Source: Rathayibacter sp. Leaf185 (GTDB lineage Bacteria > Actinomycetota > Actinomycetes > Actinomycetales > Microbacteriaceae). Taken from it: a DNA stretch of 64,000 bases. Of this stretch, positions 39,713-47,618 are shown piece after piece. Location: positions 566,575-630,574 of the forward strand of contig NZ_LMPP01000002.1 of the NCBI RefSeq assembly GCF_001423885.1. The letters are read 5' to 3'. The position numbers were made by a program, and so were the translations under genes. The first letter of the stretch is position 1, and the number at the start of each line of letters is the position of its first letter. Under the pieces are notes generated by a model. It searched no databases. It was not told the DNA's origin and saw only the letters and a program-made list of their open reading frames with translations.

Positions 39713-39718
39713 ACGCTA
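39713..39718 (-). promoter_or_regulatory. -10 box TAGCGT (minus strand) of the four-gene operon
   Basis: TAGCGT on the minus strand ends 8 bases before the ATG at 39704; no ribosome site is seen between. Confidence 0.45.
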
Positions 39719-39780
39719 CGCAGTCGTCCGCCCCGCGGGACCCCGATTGCCCGACTCGCCCCGCGGTGGTAGCGCCGCCG

Positions 39781-40242
39781 TCACGACCTGCCGCCGTCGA
39801 AGTCGAGTGCGTTGATCCGGTGCAGCAGCCTCGCGAACAGCTCGACGTCGCCGTGCTCCCAGCGGCGCAGCTCCTCGTGCATCAGCGCCTGGTTCGAGCT
39901 GCGGATCTCGCTGAGCCGGGCGGCCGTCTCCTCCGTGACCGCGAGGATGGTCACGCGTCCGTCGCCGGGATCGGGCGCCCGGATGAGGAACCCGAACCGG
40001 TCGAGCGCGGTGATCTGCCGGCTGAGTGTCGACTTGTCGAGCTCGAGCAGCTCCGCCAGCGCGCCGGAGGGGAGGGGCCCGCGCCGGTCCAGCGCCGACA
40101 GCGTCCGGTAGCCCAGGGCGGTCAGCTCGGGATGCAGCTGCTCGGCGTACGAGCGCATCGCCGCCCTGACGCGGGTGAGGAGGGTGCTCAGCTCGCCCTC
40201 GACCGAGGCGATGGCGGCGTCGCTGGCCGGCGTGGAGGTCAT
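39781..40242 (-). CDS. MarR-family transcriptional regulator
   Basis: 153 residues. Winged helix [50 protein letters not shown] at about 60-110, with the basic wing; flanking helices would dimerise. No partner gene is divergent except rplJ 291 bases away, and it lies downstream of nothing on its own strand, so its target and ligand are unknown. ATG at 40242 was chosen because the frame upstream runs through the rplJ leader. Confidence 0.87.
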   Translation of the reverse strand: MTSTPASDAAIASVEGELSTLLTRVRAAMRSYAEQLHPELTALGYRTLSALDRRGPLPSGALAELLELDKSTLSRQITALDRFGFLIRAPDPGDGRVTILAVTEETAARLSEIRSSNQALMHEELRRWEHGDVELFARLLHRINALDFDGGRS

Positions 40243-40278
40243 GACTCCAGGATCCTCCGTCCGCGCGCCGACTCCGAC

Positions 40279-40308
40279 TTGCGCCGCACCCCCAGCACGT
40301 CGTACGCT
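40279..40308 (+). promoter_or_regulatory. rplJL promoter, TTGCGC - 18 bases - TACGCT
   Basis: The -35 TTGCGC (40279-40284) and -10 TACGCT (40303-40308) have 18-base spacing, the best sigma70-like pair in the window, fitting a highly expressed ribosomal operon. The transcript would have a leader of about 220 bases. Confidence 0.6.
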
Positions 40309-40314
40309 TTCCGA

Positions 40315-40533
40315 AGCCAAAGACCGCCGGTTTCCGGTGTGCGCGCGAGCAAGGCCCTGGGCCCTGCGAAACCGCCACCGGACGAAGGATTCGCAGAGCG
40401 AATGGCCCGCGCAGGTGTGCAAGAGATTCAGTACTGCGATTCATCGCGATCCCCGAAGCTCCCGCGCTCCTGCGCCGGAGCTTTTTTCTTTGCCTGCTTC
40501 GGGCTACCGGCACGAGAATTCACAGGAGTAACC
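40315..40533 (+). promoter_or_regulatory. rplJ leader with attenuator-like hairpin (L10 leader region)
   Basis: A long leader precedes rplJ, as in other bacteria where L10/L12 represses its own mRNA. A terminator-like hairpin AAGCTCC/GGAGCTT (40456-40462 and 40477-40483) runs straight into a T-tract (40482-40487). CCCGAAGC (40452-40459), which overlaps its left arm, is also complementary to GCTTCGGG (40496-40503). The two folds are mutually exclusive. I have not identified the L10-binding kink-turn itself. Confidence 0.6.
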
Positions 40534-41049
40534 ATGGCGAACAAGGAAGCCTCGGTCGCCGAGCTCACGGACAAGTTCCAGAGCTCGACCGCCGTTCTGC
40601 TGACCGAGTACCGCGGTCTCACTGTTGCTCAGCTGAAGACGCTGCGCAAGGACATCAGTGAGCACGCGACCTACGCCGTGGTGAAGAACACGCTGACCAA
40701 GATCGCGGCGAACAACGCCGGGATCACGTCATTCGACGACGAGCTCGCCGGCCCCTCGGCCATCGCGTTCGTGCACGGCGACCCCGTCGCCGTGGCCAAG
40801 TCGCTGCGTGCCTTCGCCAAGGCAAACCCTCTGCTCGTGGTCAAGGGCGGTTACTTCGACGGTAACCCTCTGACCGCAGAAGAGGTGGGCAAGCTCGCCG
40901 ACCTCGAGTCCCGCGAAGTTCTGCTCGGCAAGCTCGCCGGCGCCTTCAAGGCCTCGCTGTTCGGTGCCGCATATCTGTTCCAGGCGCCGCTGTCCAAGGC
41001 CGTTCGCACGGTCGAGGCACTGCGCGAGAAGCAGGAGTCCGCGAGCTGA
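40534..41049 (+). CDS. rplJ: 50S ribosomal protein L10
   Basis: 171 residues, normal length. N-terminal rRNA-binding domain with [24 protein letters not shown] and [12 protein letters not shown]. The C-terminal helix (about 140-165) carries the L7/L12 dimer-binding sites. It anchors the L12 stalk at the GTPase centre of the large subunit. ACAGGAG precedes the ATG. Followed 63 bases later by rplL, the conserved order in bacteria; autogenous control by the L10-L12 complex binding the leader is known for the family. Confidence 0.98.
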   Translation: MANKEASVAELTDKFQSSTAVLLTEYRGLTVAQLKTLRKDISEHATYAVVKNTLTKIAANNAGITSFDDELAGPSAIAFVHGDPVAVAKSLRAFAKANPLLVVKGGYFDGNPLTAEEVGKLADLESREVLLGKLAGAFKASLFGAAYLFQAPLSKAVRTVEALREKQESAS

Positions 41050-41112
41050 TCCGTCCCTCTCGGGAGACGGTGCGCACGCGGTTCGTAGACAAGAAAAACT
41101 AGGAGAAAAATC

Positions 41113-41496
41113 ATGGCAAAGCTCACGCAGGACGAGCTCATCGAGGCCTTCAAGGAGCTCACGCTCATCGAGCTCTCTGAGTTCGTCAAGAAGTTCGAAG
41201 AGGTCTTCGAGGTCACCGCCGCCGCGCCCGTCGCGGCTGCAGGCGCTGCCGGTCCGGCCGCCCCCGTCGAAGAGGTCGAGGAGCAGACCGAGTTCGACGT
41301 CGTGCTCGAGGCCGCCGGCGAGAAGAAGATCCAGGTCATCAAGGAGGTCCGCGCGCTCACCAGCCTCGGCCTCGGCGAGGCGAAGGCCGTTGTCGATGGC
41401 GCCCCCAAGGCTGTCCTCGAGGCCGTCAACAAGGAGACCGCCGAGAAGGCCAAGGCTCAGCTCGAGGCTGCCGGCGCGACCGTCACCGTCAAGTAA
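41113..41496 (+). CDS. rplL: 50S ribosomal protein L7/L12
   Basis: 127 residues. N-terminal dimerisation helices ([31 protein letters not shown]), an Ala/Pro-rich hinge (about 37-52) and the C-terminal factor-binding domain with [30 protein letters not shown]. Multiple dimers bind L10 and recruit translation GTPases. AGGAG lies upstream. A strong terminator follows at 41562-41589. Confidence 0.98.
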   Translation: MAKLTQDELIEAFKELTLIELSEFVKKFEEVFEVTAAAPVAAAGAAGPAAPVEEVEEQTEFDVVLEAAGEKKIQVIKEVRALTSLGLGEAKAVVDGAPKAVLEAVNKETAEKAKAQLEAAGATVTVK

Positions 41497-41561
41497 GCAG
41501 TTCCCTTCCGGCTCACGCCGGTCTGCTCTGCTCCGCCCCTCGCGGCGCATCAGTGGGCACA

Positions 41562-41589
41562 GGGCGTCGTCTCCTCGGAGACGGCGCCC
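41562..41589 (+). terminator. terminator of the rplJL operon
   Basis: Stem GGGCGTCGTCTC (41562-41573) with GAGACGGCGCCC (41578-41589), 12 pairs including one G-U, loop CTCG, then a T-containing run. Confidence 0.75.
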
Positions 41590-41641
41590 TTCGTCGTTCC
41601 CGGCCGTCGACCTCGCCGCGGGCCCGCCGCCGCGCGGGCTC

Positions 41642-41647
41642 TAGGAT
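41642..41647 (+). promoter_or_regulatory. -10 box TAGGAT for the MarR gene
   Basis: TAGGAT ends 7 bases before the GTG at 41655; GGAGG lies between, but a leaderless start is implied by the spacing. Confidence 0.5.
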
Positions 41648-41654
41648 CGGAGGC

Positions 41655-42140
41655 GTGACTGCTCCCGATCCGCTCGCCGGCCTGCCGGCCCGTGACGTCC
41701 CGCCCAGCGAGGTCTCGCTGAGCGAGCTGCTGAGCGACTTCGTCTCGGTGACGCACCGCATCACCCGCCTCGCCGCGCAGGCGACCGACAACCAGGAGTC
41801 GCAGGCCGTCTGGCGCACCCTGTCGGTGCTGCTGTCGATGGGCCCGATGCGCCTCGGCGAGCTGGCGGTGCAGAGCCGGGTGTCGCAGCCGACGATGACC
41901 AAGATCGTGAAGAACCTCGTCGAGTCGGGCTGGCTCGACCGCATCGCCGATCCGATCGACGCCCGCGCCTGGCAGATCCGCCTCGCCCCGGCCGGAGCCG
42001 ACGCCCTCACGGCCTGGCGCTCCCAGCTCGGCGACGCCCTGACCCCGATCTTCGACGACCTCTCGCCGGAGGACCGCCGAGTCCTCGAGCGCGCGGTCGA
42101 GATCATGCACGAGCGCCTGGTCGTCGCCCCCCGCCCCTGA
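41655..42140 (+). CDS. MarR-family transcriptional regulator
   Basis: 161 residues. Winged helix LGELAVQSRVSQPTMTKIVKNLVESGWLDRIADPIDARAWQIRLAPAG at about 75-120, with the DxRA wing typical of the family. GTG start set by the -10 box and GGAGG. It is convergent with the GNAT/LacI pair, so its target is not evident from position. It has a longer N-terminal tail than the other MarR genes here. Confidence 0.88.
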   Translation: MTAPDPLAGLPARDVPPSEVSLSELLSDFVSVTHRITRLAAQATDNQESQAVWRTLSVLLSMGPMRLGELAVQSRVSQPTMTKIVKNLVESGWLDRIADPIDARAWQIRLAPAGADALTAWRSQLGDALTPIFDDLSPEDRRVLERAVEIMHERLVVAPRP

Positions 42141-42149
42141 GGTCCGCGC

Positions 42150-42452
42150 TCAGTCCTCGGGCCAGCGGACGCGCACGTCGACCTCGGGGTGCTTGCGTAG
42201 CCATGCGGCGATGAACGGGCAGCGCGGGACCACGGTGAGCCCCGCCTCCGTCACGGTGAGCACCGCGGCGCGGGCGAGGATGCCGCCGAGGCCCCGGCCC
42301 TCCCAGCCGTCGTCGATCACGGTATGGGTGAGGACCACCTCGTCGCCGCGCCGCAGGTAGGCCGCGAAGCCGGCCGTCTCGCCTCCGACCGCGATCTCGA
42401 AGCGCGAGCGCTCCTGGTCGTCGCGGACGGTGGGCGTCTCTCGATCGGTCAT
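42150..42452 (-). CDS. GNAT-like N-acetyltransferase, short YjdJ type
   Basis: 100 residues, the length of the small GNAT group (PF14542 type). Strands FEIAVGGETAGFAAYLRRGDEVVLTHTVIDD lead to the acetyl-CoA loop EGRGLGGILARAAV. The family end VVPRCPFIAAWLRKHPEV with its conserved Cys is present. Such proteins have poorly known substrates. The ATG overlaps the stop of the LacI gene (ATGA), so it is made with the repressor, which is unusual for a sugar regulator. Confidence 0.88.
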   Translation of the reverse strand: MTDRETPTVRDDQERSRFEIAVGGETAGFAAYLRRGDEVVLTHTVIDDGWEGRGLGGILARAAVLTVTEAGLTVVPRCPFIAAWLRKHPEVDVRVRWPED

Positions 42453-43489
42453 GCTCCGATTCTGACTCCCCGCGGCGTCGACGTGCTCGTCCTGATCACC
42501 AGCGTGGCCGGGATGGTGGTGTGGCACGCCGGGGGAGGGGTCTCTCCGCGCGCACTCGCGGCCAGCGCCTCCAGGACCAGCTGGACCGCCAGTTCGCCCT
42601 GCTGGCGCGGATCCTGCCGGATCGAGCTGAGCCCGAACAGCTCGGCGAGCGGGTGGTCGTCGATCCCGATGACCGAGACGTCCTCGGGGACGGAGAGGCC
42701 GAGCTCGCGCGCCGCGAGGATGATGCCGATCGCGATCTCGTCCGAGGCGGCGAAGATCGCGGTCGGTCGAGTCCTCGGGTCGCCGAGCACCTGTCGTCCG
42801 GCTCGGTGGCCGCCGGGGATGTCGAACCGCGTCGGCACGAACGAGGCCGGGTCGGAGGTGAGGCCGGCCGCCTCCATCGCCTCGCGGAACCCGTCGCGGC
42901 GCTTGGTGTGCACGTGGAAGTCCATCTCCTCCTCCGCGAGACCGCCGATGTGCACGATGCGCTCGTGGCCGAGCGAGAGGAGGTGCTCGGTGGCCAGGCG
43001 CGCAGCGGCGACGTCGTCGATGCTGAAGGTGGGGATGCCGGGGAGCTCGCCGCCGATGCCGACCACGGGCTTGCCCAGCGCGAGCAGGGCCTCCGTCTCG
43101 TCGGGTGAGATCTCGAGGGTGACCGCGACGATGGCGTCGACGCGCTTGCGGACGAGGTAGTACTCGAAGACGCTGCGGCGCGCGTCGAGCTGCTTGTCGA
43201 TGTTGTAGAGCAGGAGGTCGTAGCCCGCCGCGAGCAGGGCGTGCTCGATGCCCTCGATGATCCCGCCGAAGAACCACTGGTTGATGATGGGGATGACGAC
43301 GGCGATGTTGTTGCTGCGACCGGTGACCAGGCTCGAGGCGTTCGCCGAGACGACGTAACCGAGGCTCGCTGCTGCACCCTCGACCCGCTGCTTGGTGCTC
43401 GCCGAGACGTACCCGCGGCCGCTGAGCGCCCTCGAGACCGTCGCCTTCGAGACTCCCGCGAGTTCGGCGACCTCTTCGATGCCCGGCAC
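42449..43489 (-). CDS. LacI-family regulator of the AglEFG-like importer
   Basis: 346 residues. HTH at 4-27: IEEVAELAGVSKATVSRALSG, then the hinge region and the PBP-like domain with AIFAASDEIAIGIILAA and VSVIGIDDHPLAELFGLS. It is divergent from the sugar importer. Palindrome TGGAAACGGTTCCA (43523-43536) overlaps its own start region, and GGAAAGGTTTCC (43680-43691) precedes the importer. Alpha-glucoside-type sugars are probable inducers, judging from the transporter. Confidence 0.9.
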   Translation of the reverse strand: MPGIEEVAELAGVSKATVSRALSGRGYVSASTKQRVEGAAASLGYVVSANASSLVTGRSNNIAVVIPIINQWFFGGIIEGIEHALLAAGYDLLLYNIDKQLDARRSVFEYYLVRKRVDAIVAVTLEISPDETEALLALGKPVVGIGGELPGIPTFSIDDVAAARLATEHLLSLGHERIVHIGGLAEEEMDFHVHTKRRDGFREAMEAAGLTSDPASFVPTRFDIPGGHRAGRQVLGDPRTRPTAIFAASDEIAIGIILAARELGLSVPEDVSVIGIDDHPLAELFGLSSIRQDPRQQGELAVQLVLEALAASARGETPPPACHTTIPATLVIRTSTSTPRGVRIGA

Positions 43490-43522
43490 GTCGTGACCCT
43501 CCCGACCGTCCGGCGTCGGTGC

Positions 43523-43536
43523 TGGAAACGGTTCCA
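43523..43536. promoter_or_regulatory. LacI-type operator TGGAAACGGTTCCA
   Basis: 14-base near-palindrome (central CG) just downstream of a minus-strand TATAAA -10 box (43541-43546). This position fits autorepression of the LacI-GNAT pair. Confidence 0.65.
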
Positions 43537-43540
43537 GGAA

Positions 43541-43546
43541 TTTATA
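43541..43546 (-). promoter_or_regulatory. -10 box TATAAA (minus strand) of the LacI-GNAT unit
   Basis: The AT-rich hexamer stands out in this GC-rich region. The transcription start would fall within the operator at 43523-43536, 34 or more bases before the ATG at 43489. Confidence 0.5.
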
Positions 43547-43879
43547 CCCCGAATGCGGGAGGTGGCGCGCTGATGAGACCGGTCACACGGTGTCGGAACC
43601 CGCTGGATGCGCGGTTCGACGCCGAATCGTTATCTCAGAGAGCGCTCTATCGCAGTCGTTGTGATTTCATCGATCTTGTGGAAAGGTTTCCCTCCGTGGG
43701 AACCCGCCCACACGAAACCGGTGATCCGCTCGGAGTTCCTCCAGGCGTCACCATCACCAGCATCCGAGTCGTCGCGACACCCGCTTCGAGCCGCCACAGC
43801 CCTCCGGTCACCCGGATGGGTGCCGCTCGCGGCGATGCCAGCGGATCGAAGCTGATCCACCACTCAATGAGGAGGAAGT
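43547..43879. promoter_or_regulatory. 333-base promoter region of the AglEFG-like operon
   Basis: No gene is seen. Besides the operators listed separately, the palindrome AGAGCGCTCT (43639-43648) has the central-CG form of LacI-family sites. A strong GGAGGAAG ribosome site ends the region. I could not pick a convincing -10/-35 pair. Confidence 0.5.
43680..43691. promoter_or_regulatory. second operator-like palindrome GGAAAGGTTTCC
   Basis: Shares the TGGAAA half-site of the palindrome at 43523-43536 (here TGGAAAGGTTTCC from 43679). It lies 189 bases before the binding-protein gene, so it may be the operator of the importer or the far site of a DNA loop. Confidence 0.5.
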
Positions 43880-45223
43880 ATGCGGTCATCCCTGCACCGC
43901 CGTATCACCGTCCCGGTCGCCGTCCTGGCAGCCGCCGGAATCGCGCTCTCTGGCTGCTCGAGCAGCAGTGACCCCAACGACCCCAACGCCGGCGGCGGCA
44001 GCGGAGCCGGGACCGTCGGCACCGCCGACGGCGTCGTCAACGTCTACGGCACCATCAACGGCGATGAGGCCACCCTTCTCGAGCAGTCCTGGGCGGACTG
44101 GGAGGAGGAGTCGGGCATCGACATCAAGTACACCGGCGACAAGGAGTTCGAGAAGCAGATCGGCATCAAGGTCCAGGGTGGAGACACCCCCGACCTCGCG
44201 ATCTTCCCGCAGCCCGGTCTGCTCGCCGACACCGTCGCCTCCGGCAAGGTGCAGGAGCTCCCCGAGGGCGCGCTCAAGAACGTCCAGGACAACTGGTCCG
44301 AGGACTGGCAGAAGTACGGCCAGGTCGACGGCACCCAGTACGGCGCACCGCTGATGGCGAGCGTCAAGGGCTACATCTGGTACTCGCCGAAGAAGTTCGC
44401 CGAGTGGGGCGTCTCGGTTCCCAAGACCTGGGACGAGATGGAAACGCTCGGCAAGACGATCGCCGAGAAGACGGGCGGACCGTCCTGGTGCGCGGGCTTC
44501 AACTCCGGTGAGGCGTCCGGCTGGCCGGGCACCGACTGGATCGAGGACGCCGTCCTCCGCGAGGCCGGCCCCGACGTCTACGACTCCTGGGTCGCGGGTG
44601 ACACCGAGTTCACCGACCCGAAGATCAAGGAGGCGTTCGACTCCGTCGGCTCGATCCTCCTCGACCCGACCCTGGTCAACGCCGGCTACGGCGACGTCTC
44701 GTCGATCAACTCCACGGCGTTCGGCGACGTCGCGCAGAACGTGGCGAACGGCACCTGCGCGCTGACCCACCAGGCGTCCTTCTTCGAGGGCTTCCTGATC
44801 TCGGCCGGCGCCACGGTGGCCGAGGACGGCGACGTCTGGGCCTTCCTGACCCCGCCGACCAACGCCGACGACCCCCAGGCCGTCACCGGTGGTGGCGAGA
44901 TGGTCGCCGCCTTCTCGAACGACGAGGACACCGCGAAGGTCCAGGAGTACCTGGCCAGCGCTGACTGGGCCAACAGCCGCGTCAAGCTCGGTGGAGTCAT
45001 CTCGGCCAACAAGGGCCTCGACGCCGCGAACGCCGGCAGCGACATCCTGAAGGACTCGATCGGCATCCTGCAGAGCGAGGACACCACGTTCCGCTTCGAC
45101 GGATCGGACCTCATGCCGAAGTCCGTGGGCGCCGACAGCTTCTGGAAGGGCATGGTCGACTGGATCGACGGATCGAGCACCGACCAGGTGCTCGAGGAGA
45201 TCCAGGCCGGATACACCTCCTAG
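43880..45223 (+). CDS. sugar ABC transporter substrate-binding lipoprotein (AglE-like)
   Basis: 447 residues. Signal peptide with RR, hydrophobic VPVAVLAAAGIAL and lipobox LSGC at about 22-25, then a Ser/Asp/Gly linker. The mature domain is a cluster-B binding protein (VVNVYGTINGDEATLLEQSW; ESGIDIKYTGDKEFEKQIGIKVQGGDTPDLAIFPQPGLL). The WPGTDWIEDAVLREAGPDVYDSW block is like that of alpha-glucoside-binding AglE proteins. GGAGGAAG precedes the ATG and a strong hairpin follows the stop. Confidence 0.9.
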   Translation: MRSSLHRRITVPVAVLAAAGIALSGCSSSSDPNDPNAGGGSGAGTVGTADGVVNVYGTINGDEATLLEQSWADWEEESGIDIKYTGDKEFEKQIGIKVQGGDTPDLAIFPQPGLLADTVASGKVQELPEGALKNVQDNWSEDWQKYGQVDGTQYGAPLMASVKGYIWYSPKKFAEWGVSVPKTWDEMETLGKTIAEKTGGPSWCAGFNSGEASGWPGTDWIEDAVLREAGPDVYDSWVAGDTEFTDPKIKEAFDSVGSILLDPTLVNAGYGDVSSINSTAFGDVAQNVANGTCALTHQASFFEGFLISAGATVAEDGDVWAFLTPPTNADDPQAVTGGGEMVAAFSNDEDTAKVQEYLASADWANSRVKLGGVISANKGLDAANAGSDILKDSIGILQSEDTTFRFDGSDLMPKSVGADSFWKGMVDWIDGSSTDQVLEEIQAGYTS

Positions 45224-45235
45224 CAGCCACGAGCA

Positions 45236-45268
45236 CGAGGGCCGCCGCTCACTGGGCGGCGGCCCTCG
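45236..45268 (+). terminator. hairpin between binding-protein and permease genes
   Basis: Perfect 13-base arms CGAGGGCCGCCGC (45236-45248) and GCGGCGGCCCTCG (45256-45268). It may cap the binding-protein mRNA; a new TAGGCT box (45312-45317) precedes the permease. Confidence 0.75.
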
Positions 45269-45311
45269 TCCGATGTCCTGCTCCCGATGTCCGCCCGGCG
45301 GACCGCGGGTC

Positions 45312-45317
45312 TAGGCT
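45312..45317 (+). promoter_or_regulatory. -10 box TAGGCT for the permease genes
   Basis: TAGGCT lies 36 bases before the ATG at 45354, with AAAGGG as ribosome site; permeases may be transcribed independently. Confidence 0.4.
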
Positions 45318-45353
45318 TCACCTGAGTTCAGAGTCGCACTCGAAAGGGCGTCC

Positions 45354-46493
45354 ATGTCCGCATTCTTCCAGTGGCTGGCGAGCATCCCCCCGCTCGCGCA
45401 GATCCCGCTCATCCTGATCGCCTTCGCGGCGGTCGTGGCGATCATCCTCTTCTTCGTCGAGGTCGCCCCGCGTCGCGGGACGGGCTACACGGTCCTCCGC
45501 CTCGCGGTCTCGGTCGTGATCCCGGTCGCCCTGCTCTTCGCGTTCGGCCTGTACAACTCCGTCATGTGGGTCGCGGTCGTCGCGGCCGTCCTCGGCGGCA
45601 TCCTCTTCCTGCTCGACTTCCGCTCCCGCAAAGGCGCGGGGTACGCACTGCAGCTGATCGCCTTCATGGCGCCCGCCGCGTTCTTCATCCTCATCGGCCT
45701 GATCTACCCGACGATCACGACCGCGTTCAACGCGTTCATGAAGAACGACGGCTCGGGCTTCGCGGGCCTCGACAACTTCGTCTGGGTGTTCACGAGCCCC
45801 GACGGCGTCACCGCGTTCCTCAACACCGTGGTCTGGGTGCTGCTCGCGCCGATCACGGCGACGGCCATCGGCCTCGCCTACGCGGTGTTCATCGACAAGA
45901 GCCGCGGCGAGAAGTTCTTCAAGCTGCTGGTGTTCATGCCGATGGCGATCTCGTTCGTCGGCGCGTCGATCATCTTCAAGTTCTTCTACGACGTCCGCCA
46001 GGGCGAGCAGATCGGTGTCCTCAACGGCATCCTGACCGCGTTCGGCGCCACTCCGGTCGACTGGCTGGGGCTCGAGCCCTGGAACACGCTGTTCCTCGTG
46101 GTCGTGCTCATCTGGACGCAGGCCGGCTTCGCCATGACGGTCCTGTCGGCGGCGCTCAAGGGCGTGCCGGCCGAGCAGCTGGAGGCGGCGTCGCTCGACG
46201 GCACGAACGCCTGGCAGTCGTTCTGGAACGTCCAGGTCCCCGGCATCCGCTCCTCGATCGTCGTCGTGCTGACCACGATCTCGATCGCGTCGCTCAAGGT
46301 CTTCGACATCGTCTCGGCGATGACCGGCGGCCGCTCCGACACCACGGTCCTCGCGTTCGAGATGGTCCGTCAGTTCCAGCTCGGCGCCCGCAGCGGCTAC
46401 AGCGCGGCCCTCGCGGTCATCCTGTTCCTGCTGGTCCTGCCGATCGTCGTCTACAACGCCCGCCAGCTCGCGAAGCAGAGGGAGATCCGATGA
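45354..46493 (+). CDS. sugar ABC transporter permease (AglF/MalF-like)
   Basis: 379 residues. An N-terminal extension with three helices (about 1-100) precedes the six-helix MalF-type core, as in AglF proteins. The EAA loop is EQLEAASLDGTNAWQSFWNVQVP, which docks to the ATPase. FAGLDNFVWVFTSPDG is the usual periplasmic segment. It is coupled to the second permease by a 4-base overlap. No ATPase gene follows, so a shared MsmK-type ATPase encoded elsewhere is presumed. Confidence 0.9.
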   Translation: MSAFFQWLASIPPLAQIPLILIAFAAVVAIILFFVEVAPRRGTGYTVLRLAVSVVIPVALLFAFGLYNSVMWVAVVAAVLGGILFLLDFRSRKGAGYALQLIAFMAPAAFFILIGLIYPTITTAFNAFMKNDGSGFAGLDNFVWVFTSPDGVTAFLNTVVWVLLAPITATAIGLAYAVFIDKSRGEKFFKLLVFMPMAISFVGASIIFKFFYDVRQGEQIGVLNGILTAFGATPVDWLGLEPWNTLFLVVVLIWTQAGFAMTVLSAALKGVPAEQLEAASLDGTNAWQSFWNVQVPGIRSSIVVVLTTISIASLKVFDIVSAMTGGRSDTTVLAFEMVRQFQLGARSGYSAALAVILFLLVLPIVVYNARQLAKQREIR

Positions 46494-47473
46494 CCGCCAC
46501 ACCCACCCCGATCCAGGTCCCGGTCGACCGCACCACCGAGCGTCGCCTGGCCCGTGGCGAGTCGAAGATCGAGGCCGCCAGCGGCAAGGTCAAGAAGGCC
46601 ACCACCTCTCGCGGAGCGACGATCGCGGCGCTGATCATCGCGGTCATCTGGACCATTCCGACGCTCGGCCTGTTCATCTCGTCGTTCCGTCCTGCGAACG
46701 ACATCAAGACCACCGGCTGGTGGACGGTCTTCGCGAACCCCGGGTTCACTCTCGACAACTACGTCAACGCCCTCAACTCGGGCGACAGCCTGACCCTGGG
46801 CAAGGCGTTCGTGAACTCGCTCGTGATCACGCTGCCCGCAGCGCTCATCCCGATCACGATCGCGAGCCTCGCCGCGTACGCCTTCGCGTGGATCGACTTC
46901 AAGGGCCGCAACACGCTCTTCGTCCTGGTGTTCTCGCTCCAGATCGTGCCGATCCAGATGGCCCTCGTGCCGCTGCTGCAGCTGTTCTCGGACGGCCTGC
47001 GCATCGGCAACCTCTACATCCTCCCGGGGCTGGGGGTGAACGGGTTGGACGGCTCGTACGCGAAGGTGTGGATCGCGCACACGATCTTCGCGCTGCCGCT
47101 CGCGATCTTCATGCTCCACAACTTCATCTCGGAGATCCCGGGAGAGGTCATCGAGGCGGCCCGCGTCGACGGCGCCGGACACGGGCAGATCTTCTTCCGG
47201 ATCGTCCTGCCCCTCTCGGTCCCGGCGATCGCGTCCTTCGGCATCTTCCAGTTCCTCTGGGTCTGGAACGACCTGCTGGTGGCGACGGTGTTCACCTCCG
47301 GGCAGGGGCTGCCGATCACGAAGGCACTGCAGGACCTCTCGGGGTCGTACGGGCAGTCGTGGGAGCTCCTCACGGCCGGCGCGTTCATCTCGATCATCGT
47401 CCCGCTCATCGTCTTCTTCAGCCTCCAGAGGTTCTTCGTCCGCGGCCTCCTGGCCGGCGCGACCAAGGGCTGA
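46490..47473 (+). CDS. sugar ABC transporter permease (AglG/MalG-like)
   Basis: 327 residues. A polar N-terminal tail of about 45 residues is followed by six helices. The EAA loop EVIEAARVDGAGHGQIFFRIVLPLSVPAI and the pattern SFRPANDIKTTGWW place it with AglG. The ATG overlaps the stop of the first permease. A 17-pair terminator follows at 47494-47531, ending the unit without a glucosidase or ATPase gene. Confidence 0.92.
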   Translation: MTATPTPIQVPVDRTTERRLARGESKIEAASGKVKKATTSRGATIAALIIAVIWTIPTLGLFISSFRPANDIKTTGWWTVFANPGFTLDNYVNALNSGDSLTLGKAFVNSLVITLPAALIPITIASLAAYAFAWIDFKGRNTLFVLVFSLQIVPIQMALVPLLQLFSDGLRIGNLYILPGLGVNGLDGSYAKVWIAHTIFALPLAIFMLHNFISEIPGEVIEAARVDGAGHGQIFFRIVLPLSVPAIASFGIFQFLWVWNDLLVATVFTSGQGLPITKALQDLSGSYGQSWELLTAGAFISIIVPLIVFFSLQRFFVRGLLAGATKG

Positions 47474-47493
47474 CGGTCGTCAGATCCGCTTCT

Positions 47494-47531
47494 CCGGCCC
47501 GGTGGTCCTGCTCTCAGGATCACCGGGCCGG
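47494..47531 (+). terminator. terminator after the AglFG-like permeases
   Basis: 17-pair stem (47494-47510 with 47515-47531, one G-U) and a CTCT loop, followed by CGTCGTTCT. Confidence 0.85.
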
Positions 47532-47606
47532 CGTCGTTCTGCGGGCGCCCGCCCCAGCACATCTTCGCCGTGGGCGGAAGCCGCGGGTGGTGTCGGTGGG
47601 CGGGGT

Positions 47607-47612
47607 TAGGGT
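47607..47612 (+). promoter_or_regulatory. -10 box TAGGGT, leaderless start of the ABC exporter
   Basis: TAGGGT ends 6 bases before the ATG at 47619 with no ribosome site between. Confidence 0.6.
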
Positions 47613-47618
47613 CGAGCG

